In this document: one piece after another, positions 9,325 to 17,316 of the stretch
Layout of the letters: the number at the start of each line of letters is the position of its first letter
Numbering within the stretch: the first letter of the stretch is position 1
DNA from: Grimontia kaedaensis
GTDB taxonomy: Bacteria; Pseudomonadota; Gammaproteobacteria; Enterobacterales; Vibrionaceae
Direction of reading: 5' to 3'
Length of the DNA stretch: 64,000 bases
NCBI RefSeq assembly: GCF_023746615.1
Contig: NZ_CP082275.1
Span: 3,286,001-3,350,000 of the forward strand
Notes under the pieces: model-generated
Seen by the model: only the letters and a program-made list of their open reading frames with translations
Database searches by the model: none
Told to the model about the DNA's origin: nothing
Made by a program: the position numbers and the translations under genes

Positions 9325-10563
9325 GTGAAAACCTACCTTGTCGGCGGTGCCGTTCGCGACGAACTCCTCGGTCTGGAAGTCAAAGATAGGGACTGGGTCG
9401 TGGTCGGCGCAGACATTGATTCCATGTTAAACGCTGGTTACCAGCAAGTGGGCTCTGACTTCCCCGTTTTCCTCCACCCTAAGACTCATGAAGAGCATGC
9501 ACTGGCGCGGACAGAACGTAAATCAGGTAAAGGCTACACAGGTTTCGTCTGCGATTTCACGCCACAAGTCACACTGGAAGAAGACTTACAGCGACGCGAT
9601 CTGACCATCAATGCCATTGCCAAAGCCGAAGATGGATCGCTGATTGACCCTTACGGCGGCCAGCAAGATCTCAACGATCGTCTGCTTCGCCATGTTTCCC
9701 CTGCTTTTGTAGAAGACCCGCTACGTGTGCTGCGCGTTGCACGCTTTGCGGCAAGATTTCATCATCTTGGTTTTCGCGTGGCTGATGAAACCCTTGCGAT
9801 GATGCAGGAAATCGTCAAAAGCGGCGAGCTTGAAGCCCTGACCGCCGAGCGCGTCTGGAAAGAGTGGGAAAAGTCACTCACTTCCCAGCATCCCGAAGTG
9901 TTCTTAAGCGTCCTGCGCGACTGCGGTGCATTGGCTGTTGTGTTGCCTGAGATAGACGTCCTGTTCGGCGTACCTCAGCCCGAACAGTGGCACCCTGAAA
10001 TCGACACCGGTGTTCACACTCTCATGGTCGCCAGACAAGCAGCGCTTCTAACCCAAGATCCGATAATACGTTTTGCTGCGCAAGTGCATGACTTGGGCAA
10101 GGGCCTGACGCCCAAAGAAGAGTGGCCGAGCCACAAACTGCATACCAAGCTCGGTTTGACACCGATTAAAGCCCTGTGCGAGCGCATCCGTGTGCCAAAC
10201 GCCTACCGCGACGCCGCGCTTCTGGTCTGCGCCGAGCACACCAATGTACACAACGCGGGCGAGTTAAAAGCCGCCACTTTCGTCAAGATATTTGACCGCA
10301 ATGACTGCTGGCGAAAGCCCGAGAAAATCCCTCAGCTCGCAACGGCGAGCAAAGCCGATCACCAAGGCCGCACAGGATTTGAAGAGCGTGATTATCCGCA
10401 GTCTGAATGGCTGACAAGTGCATTTGATGCCGCCAGTACTGTTGAAGTGAAACCGATTGTGGCTGCTGGTTTTAAAGGCCCAGCAATACGGGAAGAGCTG
10501 ACAAGGCAGCGGATTGAAGCGGTGAAAAAGTATCTGGAAGGGAATAGGGTCCTAGGGTCCTAG
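9325..10563 (+). CDS. cca: CCA tRNA nucleotidyltransferase, multifunctional
   Basis: Adds or repairs the 3'-CCA end of tRNAs. The N-terminus carries the class II nucleotidyltransferase motif GGAVRDELLG with the catalytic carboxylates in VKDRDWVVVG, then the RRDLTINA and EDPLRVLRVARFAARF segments. An HD domain follows (VHDLGKG near residue 255), which gives phosphatase and 2',3'-cyclic phosphodiesterase activity in the gammaproteobacterial enzymes. The start is GTG, giving MKTYLVGGAVRD as in the family. The length of 412 matches E. coli Cca. The last codons and the stop TAG lie inside the TAGGGTCC tandem array, so the C-terminal end GNRVLGS is repeat-derived. Confidence 0.96.
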   Translation: MKTYLVGGAVRDELLGLEVKDRDWVVVGADIDSMLNAGYQQVGSDFPVFLHPKTHEEHALARTERKSGKGYTGFVCDFTPQVTLEEDLQRRDLTINAIAKAEDGSLIDPYGGQQDLNDRLLRHVSPAFVEDPLRVLRVARFAARFHHLGFRVADETLAMMQEIVKSGELEALTAERVWKEWEKSLTSQHPEVFLSVLRDCGALAVVLPEIDVLFGVPQPEQWHPEIDTGVHTLMVARQAALLTQDPIIRFAAQVHDLGKGLTPKEEWPSHKLHTKLGLTPIKALCERIRVPNAYRDAALLVCAEHTNVHNAGELKAATFVKIFDRNDCWRKPEKIPQLATASKADHQGRTGFEERDYPQSEWLTSAFDAASTVEVKPIVAAGFKGPAIREELTRQRIEAVKKYLEGNRVLGS

Positions 10564-10611
10564 GGTCCTAGGGTCCTAGGGTCCTAGGGTCCTAGGGTCC
10601 TAGGGTCCTAG
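10545..10611. repeat. Tandem array of TAGGGTCC, eight copies
   Basis: Eight uninterrupted copies of the 8-bp unit TAGGGTCC from 10545 to 10608 plus a partial TAG. Each unit junction makes the palindrome CCTAGG. The array begins inside the cca coding region and supplies its stop codon. A second array with the same unit lies after plsY (13246-13296). Confidence 0.98.
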
Positions 10612-10640
10612 AAGGCAGTATCTCCAACTCCAGACGTAAA

Positions 10641-10672
10641 AAAAGCGGCACTGTTAGCAGTTGCCGCTTTTT
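10641..10672. terminator. Bidirectional terminator between cca and uppP
   Basis: Hairpin AAAAGCGGCACTG / CAGTTGCCGCTTTT with one bulged T and a TTAG loop, flanked by A-run and T-run. A near copy lies at 13325-13359 in the plsY/tsaD junction. Confidence 0.88.
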
Positions 10673-10678
10673 CTATCC

Positions 10679-10733
10679 CTAGGATCTGCTCTTGCTCTTC
10701 CTAGGACCTAGGATCTGTATTTCCTAGGAACTG
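10679..10733. repeat. Downstream CCTAGG-rich arm of the junction repeat
   Basis: Contains CTCTTGCTCTTCCTAGGACC, GGATCTG and TTCCTAGGAAC. TCCTAGGACC is the reverse complement of GGTCCTAGGA, so this arm is inverted relative to the TAGGGTCC array on the other side of the terminator hairpin. The same order (array, hairpin, inverted arm) recurs at 13246-13425. Confidence 0.75.
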
Positions 10734-10753
10734 TTTGCCTAGCCCCAAAGCCC

Positions 10754-11557
10754 TTATCGCGTCGCCAAGAACGCCATCAAGCCAAGACCGAGCGCCACAC
10801 GGTAAATCACGAATGGCTTCATGCCCATCTTGGTCACGAGTTTCAGGAACCAGTGGATACACGCATACGCACTGATGAATGAAACCAGTACGCCAGTCAT
10901 GATAGGCGCCCACATGACAGGTACGTCACTTTTCACCAGACCCAGGCCAAGGTAAGAACCCGCCAATACGATGATTGGAATTGACATCAGGAAAGAAAAA
11001 CGCGCGGCAGCTTCACGGGTGTAACCCAGGTAAAGGGCCATGGTCATGGTCGCGCCAGAGCGGGAAGTCCCCGGGACCATTGCCAGCGCTTGTGCAATAC
11101 CAATCCACAGCGCCATTTTTGGCGTGGTTTTGTATTCGTCAAACTCGCACTTGGCTTTCACATCGACCCACCAAAGCAGCAGACCGAAGACAATACAGGT
11201 CACCGCAATCACCCACGCCGAACGCAAGTAAACTTCGATGATATCTTTCATGAGCAGGCCGAAAATACAGGCAGGAATCGTTGCCAGTGCAATCATCCAT
11301 GCCAATGTGGCATCAGAAGAACGCTCACCCTTGAAGATGGAGCGGAAGAATGCGCCCAGCAATTGCGTCACTTCCTTTCGGAAATAGCCCACAACAGCAA
11401 GCAAGGTACCCACGTGAACGGCAACATCAAAGGCCAAACCCTGATCCTGCCAACCTAGAATTTCTGACGGAAGAATAAGATGCGCAGAGCTCGAGACGGG
11501 AAGAAACTCCGTCAGACCCTGAATTAAAGCCAGCGCAAAGGCTTCAAACATGCTCAT
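10754..11557 (-). CDS. uppP: Undecaprenyl-diphosphatase
   Basis: Inner-membrane enzyme that recycles undecaprenyl pyrophosphate to the monophosphate carrier used for peptidoglycan and other surface glycans; it also gives bacitracin resistance (BacA). The sequence has the N-terminal signature GLTEFLPVSSSAHLIL (residues 14-29) and the second conserved motif PGTSRSGATM (about 171-180), both of which form the active site. About eight membrane helices are expected over 267 residues. It converges with cca. The next gene upstream on the same strand is folK, 22 bp away, so they may be cotranscribed. Confidence 0.95.
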   Translation of the reverse strand: MSMFEAFALALIQGLTEFLPVSSSAHLILPSEILGWQDQGLAFDVAVHVGTLLAVVGYFRKEVTQLLGAFFRSIFKGERSSDATLAWMIALATIPACIFGLLMKDIIEVYLRSAWVIAVTCIVFGLLLWWVDVKAKCEFDEYKTTPKMALWIGIAQALAMVPGTSRSGATMTMALYLGYTREAAARFSFLMSIPIIVLAGSYLGLGLVKSDVPVMWAPIMTGVLVSFISAYACIHWFLKLVTKMGMKPFVIYRVALGLGLMAFLATR

Positions 11558-11579
11558 AGTTTTAAGTCACTTATAGTTA

Positions 11580-12065
11580 TTAAAGGGAAAAATCGGTCAC
11601 CGGCCAAAGGGGTTGTTCTTCTGAGAAAGCATCCCACGCTTCTTGATAAGTTTTGTCATCACCCGGAATGACTTGGTCAGGGCAAAGCTCTGCCAACGGC
11701 CAAAGGGTAAAGGCAAATTTGTACACATCGTTGCGCGGCAATGTCGGACCTTCCGGCTGCGCCAGCTCACCGTAAGTCAGCAAATCGATGTCCAGCGTGC
11801 GATCACGGAACTTGATAGCATCTCGCTCACGCCCCCAGCGCGATTCAATCTCACGCAGCGCAGCCATAATGCCTTCGAGGCTCAGTTCAGTATGAAGTTC
11901 AACGACAAGGTTATAAAAATTAGGACCTTCGAAGCCGACGGGAACAGCTTCAAAAATGCGGGAGCAACGACATTCAGGGTCGAGCTCTCTGAGTGCAGCA
12001 ATACCTTCAGAGATATGATGCTCGCGCTCAATGTTAGAGCCGACGCTCACGAGAACCTGAATCAC
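11580..12065 (-). CDS. folK: 6-hydroxymethyl-7,8-dihydropterin pyrophosphokinase (HPPK)
   Basis: Transfers pyrophosphate from ATP to 6-hydroxymethyl-dihydropterin in folate synthesis. The family core is present: VSVGSNIERE at the N-terminus, PNFYNLVVEL (about 49-58), the ATP/metal segment ESRWGRERD (about 74-82), and RDRTLDIDLL (about 87-96), whose two aspartates bind Mg2+. At 161 residues it is normal in size. Its start overlaps the folB stop by 4 bp (ATGA-type), indicating translational coupling in a folB-folK operon. Confidence 0.95.
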   Translation of the reverse strand: MIQVLVSVGSNIEREHHISEGIAALRELDPECRCSRIFEAVPVGFEGPNFYNLVVELHTELSLEGIMAALREIESRWGRERDAIKFRDRTLDIDLLTYGELAQPEGPTLPRNDVYKFAFTLWPLAELCPDQVIPGDDKTYQEAWDAFSEEQPLWPVTDFSL

Positions 12066-12415
12066 TTGGCGCCTCGCTCAATCACCACACCCACGGTGCG
12101 AGCCTGAGGGACAGCACCTGGTTTGCTCACTTTCACGCGAACCCAAGGTACGGAAAATTGGGACTGGATCAGCGCCGCAATTTCTTCCGCAACGCGTTCC
12201 ACTAGGAGAAAACGGCCGTTTTCGACCAAATCGATAATCGCGCCACTCACTGATGCATAGTCCAGTGCGTAAGCCACATCATCGTTATCTGCCGCAGGCT
12301 TGTTGTCATGCGCCATTTCAATATCAAACACCAGCTTCTGTTTGATTTGTTGTTCCCAGTCGTAGACGCCGATAGTGGTCACGACTTCAAGCTGCTCAAT
12401 AAATACTAAATCCAT
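12062..12415 (-). CDS. folB: Dihydroneopterin aldolase
   Basis: Acts just before FolK in folate synthesis, cleaving dihydroneopterin to the hydroxymethyl pterin. Family features seen are VTTIGVYDWEQ near the N-terminus (the glutamate/tyrosine segment for pterin binding), the helix with VERVAEEIA, and a late conserved lysine in VRVKVSKPGAVP. The ATG at 12415 was preferred over a GTG six bases upstream because GAG lies at a suitable distance. The protein is 117 residues, as usual. It is the first gene of a folB-folK unit divergent from plsY; the 200-bp gap should hold both promoters. Confidence 0.94.
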   Translation of the reverse strand: MDLVFIEQLEVVTTIGVYDWEQQIKQKLVFDIEMAHDNKPAADNDDVAYALDYASVSGAIIDLVENGRFLLVERVAEEIAALIQSQFSVPWVRVKVSKPGAVPQARTVGVVIERGAK

Positions 12416-12615
12416 GTTCACTCAAAAATATCAGAGGTCGGATACCCATTATGCGCAAAAGCACGTAACATCGGCTCAACCAGCGCCACAGCAAAAATAG
12501 CCTGAGCGCTCATTATATCTACACAATATCCTTAAAAAATTGGATACTTTGTGTCTGGTGCGCGAACTATACCAAGTTCTCGCCGCCCTAGCGAATGTTC
12601 AAACTGGATGACTGA

Positions 12616-13248
12616 ATGACTGCTTTTGGCCTATTGATGATCGTACTTGCATATTTACTGGGTTCCATATCCAGCGCAGTATTGATCTGTCGTCTTTACG
12701 GCCTGCCAGACCCAAGAGAACAAGGCTCAGGTAATCCAGGTGCTACCAATGTGTTCCGCTTAGGTGGTCGGCTCGCAGCGGCCCTAGTGCTGCTGTGCGA
12801 CATGCTCAAGGGCACTATTCCTGTCTGGGTAAGCTACCTGTTGGGCGTCAACCCTTTCATGCTCGGCCTGATTGGTATCGCGGCCTGCCTTGGTCATATC
12901 TACCCCATTTTCTTTCATTTTCGTGGCGGTAAAGGGGTCGCAACTGCACTCGGTGCCATTGCACCTATAGGCTTAGATCTCACCGGCATGATGCTAGGGA
13001 CATGGATAGCTGCCGTTTTAGTCACGGGCTATTCTTCTGTCGGCGCACTTCTCGCGTCTTTGTTTGCACCACTCTTTACGTGGATGGTCAAACCCCAGTT
13101 CACCATGCCTGTCGCCATGCTCTCCTGTCTTATCATTTTCCGCCATCAGGAAAACATAAAACGCCTGCTTCGCAAGGAAGAGCAAAAAATCTGGAATAAA
13201 AAGAAAAAGCTGACAGAAAACGAAGAGCAGGAAGGGAAAGAGATTTAA
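12616..13248 (+). CDS. plsY: Glycerol-3-phosphate acyltransferase PlsY
   Basis: Inner-membrane enzyme that acylates glycerol-3-phosphate with acyl-phosphate, the first step of phospholipid synthesis. The three family motifs are visible: LGSISSAVLI (about 15-24), GSGNPGATNVFR (about 37-48) and the GHIYPIFFHFRGGKGVAT stretch (about 95-112). Five membrane helices are expected. The C-terminal tail is strongly basic and acidic (KKKLTENEEQE) and longer than usual. An upstream ATG at 12608 runs into a stop after three codons, so 12616 is the start. The stop codon directly abuts a TAGGGTCC array. Confidence 0.95.
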   Translation: MTAFGLLMIVLAYLLGSISSAVLICRLYGLPDPREQGSGNPGATNVFRLGGRLAAALVLLCDMLKGTIPVWVSYLLGVNPFMLGLIGIAACLGHIYPIFFHFRGGKGVATALGAIAPIGLDLTGMMLGTWIAAVLVTGYSSVGALLASLFAPLFTWMVKPQFTMPVAMLSCLIIFRHQENIKRLLRKEEQKIWNKKKKLTENEEQEGKEI

Positions 13249-13296
13249 GGTCCTAGGGTCCTAGGGTCCTAGGGTCCTAGGGTCCTAGGGTCCTAG
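13246..13296. repeat. Second tandem TAGGGTCC array after plsY
   Basis: One variant copy (TAAGGTCC, which contains the plsY stop TAA) followed by five exact copies of TAGGGTCC and a partial TAG. The unit and phase match the array at 10545-10611. Confidence 0.97.
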
Positions 13297-13324
13297 AAGA
13301 GATTGGCCCCAACACAGACAAATA

Positions 13325-13359
13325 AAAAAAGCGGCACTGAAATTCAGTTGCCGCTTTTT
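13325..13359. terminator. Bidirectional terminator between plsY and tsaD
   Basis: Hairpin AAAAAGCGGCACTGAA / TTCAGTTGCCGCTTTTT with one bulged T. It is nearly identical in stem to the hairpin at 10641-10672, and is part of the same composite repeat. Confidence 0.88.
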
Positions 13360-13384
13360 CTGTTCTATAAGCTCTGCTTTTTGC

Positions 13385-13425
13385 TCTTCCTAGGATCTAG
13401 GACCTTTCTTTTCCTAGGACCTGCT
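13385..13425. repeat. CCTAGG-rich arm of the second junction repeat
   Basis: Carries TCTTCCTAGGATCTAGGACC and TTTTCCTAGGACCTG, matching the arm at 10679-10733 in content and in orientation relative to the hairpin. Confidence 0.75.
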
Positions 13426-13433
13426 CTTCGCTC

Positions 13434-14453
13434 TTACCCTTCGATCGGCTTAAGTGTATCAATCGGCCAGCGTGGGGAAGCTTTCACGCCCAAGTCATTG
13501 TGCTCGCCATTTTTCAGGCGCTGCATGCCAGCGTAAGCAATCATGGCACCGTTGTCGGTACAGAACTCAGTGCGTGGATAGTAAACTTCACCACCGATAT
13601 TGTTCGCCAGCTCTTCCAACTTGGCACGTAGGTGACGGTTAGCACTCACGCCGCCAGCAATCACCACACGCTTCATACCGCACTGCTTCAATGCTCGCTT
13701 ACACTTGATCACCAAGGTGTCAACGACGGCATCTTCAAACGCACGGGCGATATCAGCGCGGGTTTGGTCATCATTGTCGTTGGCAGCAATCGTATTGGCG
13801 GTGAAGGTTTTCAGGCCAGAAAAGCTCATATCTAAGCCCGGTACATTGGTCATTGGACGTGGGAAAGTGAAGCGGCTGCTGTCACCCTTTTCTGCCAGTT
13901 TAGAAAGCAGAGGACCGCCTGGGTAATCCAGGTTCATCAGCTTCGCGGTTTTGTCGAACGCTTCGCCGGCAGCGTCATCAATCGATTCGCCAAGGATCTG
14001 GTATTCACCAATACCTTTTACTTCAACGATCATCGAGTGACCGCCAGAAACCAACAATGCGATAAACGGGAACGGAGGAGGGTTATCTTCCAACATCGGC
14101 GCCAGCAAGTGACCTTCCATATGATGAACCGCCACCGCTGGAATATCCCAAGCATAAGCTAAGCTTCGGCCAATCGTCGCACCGACCAAAAGCGCACCAA
14201 CCAGACCAGGGCCTGCCGTATAAGCCACGCCATCCAAGTCTTTAGGCGTCAAGCCAGCTTCTTTCAGCGCAGCTTTAACCAGCGGAATCGTCTTCTTAAC
14301 GTGATCGCGAGAAGCTAGTTCAGGCACCACACCGCCGTAATCAGCATGCAGTTTTACCTGGCTGTATAACTGGTGCGCTAACAGACCTTTTTCATCATCA
14401 TAAATAGCCACGCCGGTCTCATCGCACGACGTCTCGATGCCCAGAATTCGCAT
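13434..14453 (-). CDS. tsaD: tRNA N6-threonylcarbamoyladenosine (t6A37) transferase subunit
   Basis: TsaD (formerly Gcp/YgjD) transfers the threonylcarbamoyl group to A37 of ANN-decoding tRNAs together with TsaB and TsaE. The ASKHA ATPase fold motifs are present: GIETSCDETGVAIYD at residues 5-19, HHMEGH (metal ligands, about 110-115) and ALLVSGGHSM (about 132-141). Length 339 is normal. It is divergent from rpsU, the usual arrangement in this order of bacteria. A nearby tRNA-Ile2 gene produces one of the tRNAs that would be a substrate. Confidence 0.97.
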   Translation of the reverse strand: MRILGIETSCDETGVAIYDDEKGLLAHQLYSQVKLHADYGGVVPELASRDHVKKTIPLVKAALKEAGLTPKDLDGVAYTAGPGLVGALLVGATIGRSLAYAWDIPAVAVHHMEGHLLAPMLEDNPPPFPFIALLVSGGHSMIVEVKGIGEYQILGESIDDAAGEAFDKTAKLMNLDYPGGPLLSKLAEKGDSSRFTFPRPMTNVPGLDMSFSGLKTFTANTIAANDNDDQTRADIARAFEDAVVDTLVIKCKRALKQCGMKRVVIAGGVSANRHLRAKLEELANNIGGEVYYPRTEFCTDNGAMIAYAGMQRLKNGEHNDLGVKASPRWPIDTLKPIEG

Positions 14454-14661
14454 AACACCTCAGCTCACTTGGATCACAGATCGATCCGCTTTCGATCTGC
14501 TGGTTTCTAAAACAGGCGGCAATCTTACATGGGCGGCATCAAATTCACCAGTTATGCTTTACAAGCACCCTAGTATCGGATTAGAATTCCGCACCATTTT
14601 TAATCAAAGCTGGTCAATCTGTCTCCAGCGATAACTGACTAACCCCTGAGGTGAAAGGCAC

Positions 14662-14877
14662 ATGCCAGTAGTTAAAGTACGTGAAAACGAACCATTCGAC
14701 GTAGCACTGCGTCGCTTCAAGCGCTCTTGTGAAAAAGCAGGTATCCTTTCTGAAGTTCGCCGTCGTGAGCACTTCGAAAAGCCGACTACCGTTCGCAAAC
14801 GCGCTAAAGCAGCTGCAGTTAAACGCCACCTGAAGAAGCTGGCTCGCGAAAACGCACGTCGCGTTCGCCTGTACTAA
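14662..14877 (+). CDS. rpsU: 30S ribosomal protein S21
   Basis: A 71-residue basic ribosomal protein needed for base-pairing of mRNA leaders with 16S rRNA. The sequence MPVVKVRENEPFDVALRRF is the standard start and the tail is arginine-rich. AGGTGA lies 8 nt before the ATG. It is the first gene of the macromolecular synthesis operon rpsU-(yqeY)-dnaG-rpoD. Confidence 0.98.
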   Translation: MPVVKVRENEPFDVALRRFKRSCEKAGILSEVRRREHFEKPTTVRKRAKAAAVKRHLKKLARENARRVRLY

Positions 14878-14901
14878 TTACGATTAATACAGGATTGCGA
14901 G

Positions 14902-15345
14902 ATGGAATTGCTTGAACGTCTGAAAGACGAACAAAAAACGGCGATGAAAGCCAAAGACAAACCTCGTCTTGGCACTATCCGTTTGATCATGGCTGCAATT
15001 AAACAGCAAGAAGTTGACGGTCAGAAAACTCTGAACGAAGACGAAGTGCTGGCAGTGATGACCAAAATGGTTAAGCAGCGCCGTGATTCTGTTTCGCAAT
15101 ATCAGTCAGCAGGCCGTGATGACCTGGCTGATGTGGAACTGGCAGAAATTTCCGTTCTGGAAGAGTTCATGCCAAAGCCACTCAGCGACGAAGAAGTTGA
15201 TGCTCTGGTGAAAGAAGCCATCGCAACTTCTGGAGCAGGCTCCATGCAAGACATGGGTAAAGTCATGGCCGTTCTGAAACCTCTGGTTCAGGGCCGAGCT
15301 GACATGGGTAAAATCAGCCAATTGGTTAAAGCTAATCTGGCCTAA
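14902..15345 (+). CDS. yqeY: GatB/YqeY domain-containing protein
   Basis: A 147-residue helical protein homologous to the tRNA-binding tail domain of the amidotransferase subunit GatB; the stand-alone role is unknown but tRNA binding is expected. Characteristic stretches are KDKPRLGTIRLIMAAIKQ near the N-terminus, VEEF-like VLEEFMPKPLSDEEVDALV in the middle, and GKVMAVLKP followed by GRADMGKISQLVKANL at the end. It begins 24 bp after rpsU and is followed by dnaG, so it belongs to the same operon, the common gene order in Vibrionaceae and Pseudomonas. Confidence 0.93.
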   Translation: MELLERLKDEQKTAMKAKDKPRLGTIRLIMAAIKQQEVDGQKTLNEDEVLAVMTKMVKQRRDSVSQYQSAGRDDLADVELAEISVLEEFMPKPLSDEEVDALVKEAIATSGAGSMQDMGKVMAVLKPLVQGRADMGKISQLVKANLA

Positions 15346-15468
15346 CTTTTATCCGACCTGCAAACAAGCCGTGCTATCCATTTTTGGAGTGCGCGGCTTG
15401 TTCGTATTCGCTCAGTAGCAAATACTGAGAGTACCCTCTTCTTTTATTCACCGAACGCATAAAGGTTT

Positions 15469-17223
15469 ATGGCAGGAAAGATCCCACGCTCATTCATTGA
15501 TGATCTGCTAGCACGACTCGATATTGTCGAGCTAATAGACGCGCGGGTGAAACTTAAAAAGCAAGGCAAAAACTACGGTGCCTGCTGTCCTTTCCATAAC
15601 GAAAAAACCCCGTCTTTCTCTGTCAGCCAAGAGAAACAGTTCTACCATTGTTTTGGTTGTGGTGCGCACGGCAACGCCATCGACTTTATCATGGAGTTCG
15701 ATCGCCTTGAATTTGTCGAAGCCATCGAAGAACTAGCGTCTTCGCTAGGTCTAGATGTGCCAAGAGAACACTCTGGCGGTGGTGCCCCGAAAGGGCCTTA
15801 TGCACGCAGCGATCAGAAACGCGACCTCTACCAGATGATGGGGCAAATCGCCCAGTTTTATCAGGGTGGGCTGCGTAATGAAGCGGGTAAAATAGCGATT
15901 GATTACCTTAAAGGCCGTGGCCTTTCCGGTGAAATCGTGCAGAAGTTTGGGATAGGCTACGTCGCTGACGAATGGGATCAGGTGCGTTCACGCTTCGGGC
16001 GTGATAACGCCAGCCAGCAGGCACTGGTATCAACCGGCATGCTGATTGAAAACGACAACGGACGCCGTTACGACCGCTTCCGTGGCCGTGTGATGTTTCC
16101 TATTCGTGACCGTCGTGGACGTGTTATCGGTTTTGGTGGCCGCGTGATTGGCGATGGCACACCGAAATACCTCAACTCACCGGAAACACCGATATTCCAT
16201 AAAGGACGTGAGTTGTATGGCATGTACGAAGTACTGCAGGCACACCGCGAGCCCAAGCAATTACTCGTTGTTGAAGGTTATATGGACGTCGTCGCCCTGG
16301 GGCAATTTGGCATTGATTATGCTGTTGCATCACTGGGCACCGCGACCACCGCAGAACATATGCAAACCATGTTCCGCCAAACCTCCAACGTGATTTGCTG
16401 CTACGACGGTGACCGCGCAGGACGTGACGCCGCATGGCGTGCAATGGAGCAGGCACTTCCCCACTTGGTAGATGGACGCCAGCTCAAATTCATGTTCCTG
16501 CCAGACGGTGAAGACCCAGATTCCATGGTTCGGCAGGAAGGTAAAGAAGGCTTTGAACAGCGCCTCGCAGGTGCTATGTCGCTGTCAGAATTTCTGTTTA
16601 ACACCTTGATGGAACAAGTCGACACCAGCAGTCAGGAAGGTAAAGCCAAGCTCACCACTTTGGCGGTGCCACTGATTGACAAAGTGCCGGGCGGCACACT
16701 TCGTCTCTACCTACGTAACATTTTGGGCCAGAAGCTAGGTCTACCTGATGAGCAACAACTCGAAAAGCTCATCAGCCGACAAGGTCAGACGCAAACACGT
16801 CAACCATTGCCGGAAATGAAACGTACCCCAATGAGAGAAGTGATAACCCTGTTATTGCAAAATCCAGGGTTTGTAGAAAACGTACCGCCACTTGATGGTT
16901 TGGATGAGCTCGGGATCCCCGGCTTAAATTTATTCACCACCATGCTTGAACTTTGCAGATCCCGTCCCAATATTACGACAGGACAGCTGCTGGAACATTG
17001 GCGCGGCACAGAACAAGAAGCATTGTTAGCCAAATTGGCAAGTTGGGAACTACCTATCAACGAAAACAATGTATTAGATGTATTTTTAGACTCACTGGAC
17101 AAAATTCTGGACCAGTGTGTCAAACAACAAATAGCCAAGTTGCAAGCTAAATCGAATACCGTCGGCTTATCAGTCGAAGAGAAGCGGGAGTTGCAGTTGT
17201 TAATCCTCAACCGGCCCGACTAG
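15469..17223 (+). CDS. dnaG: DNA primase
   Basis: Synthesises RNA primers at the replication fork in complex with DnaB helicase. The zinc-binding domain shows C-x2-H ... C-x2-C (CCPFHNEK at about 40 and CFGCGAHGN at about 61). The TOPRIM core has the conserved VVEGYMDVVALGQFG (about 267-281) with the catalytic glutamate and CYDGDRAGRDAAWRA (about 308-322) with the DxD metal ligands. The last ~140 residues form the DnaB-interacting region. AAAGG lies just before the ATG. Length 584 is typical. Confidence 0.97.
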   Translation: MAGKIPRSFIDDLLARLDIVELIDARVKLKKQGKNYGACCPFHNEKTPSFSVSQEKQFYHCFGCGAHGNAIDFIMEFDRLEFVEAIEELASSLGLDVPREHSGGGAPKGPYARSDQKRDLYQMMGQIAQFYQGGLRNEAGKIAIDYLKGRGLSGEIVQKFGIGYVADEWDQVRSRFGRDNASQQALVSTGMLIENDNGRRYDRFRGRVMFPIRDRRGRVIGFGGRVIGDGTPKYLNSPETPIFHKGRELYGMYEVLQAHREPKQLLVVEGYMDVVALGQFGIDYAVASLGTATTAEHMQTMFRQTSNVICCYDGDRAGRDAAWRAMEQALPHLVDGRQLKFMFLPDGEDPDSMVRQEGKEGFEQRLAGAMSLSEFLFNTLMEQVDTSSQEGKAKLTTLAVPLIDKVPGGTLRLYLRNILGQKLGLPDEQQLEKLISRQGQTQTRQPLPEMKRTPMREVITLLLQNPGFVENVPPLDGLDELGIPGLNLFTTMLELCRSRPNITTGQLLEHWRGTEQEALLAKLASWELPINENNVLDVFLDSLDKILDQCVKQQIAKLQAKSNTVGLSVEEKRELQLLILNRPD

Positions 17224-17316
17224 AAACTAGCCAGCATACTTGTATTTTGCTAAAATTGGCAGTTTGCGTTTCCGCATACTAAATTCTTCACTCAGACCCG
17301 AAGTTGGATATCGTCT

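Noticed and set aside
10545..13296. TAGGGTCC arrays considered as a CRISPR array
   Set aside because: The 8-bp units are directly adjacent with no spacers and no cas genes are present.
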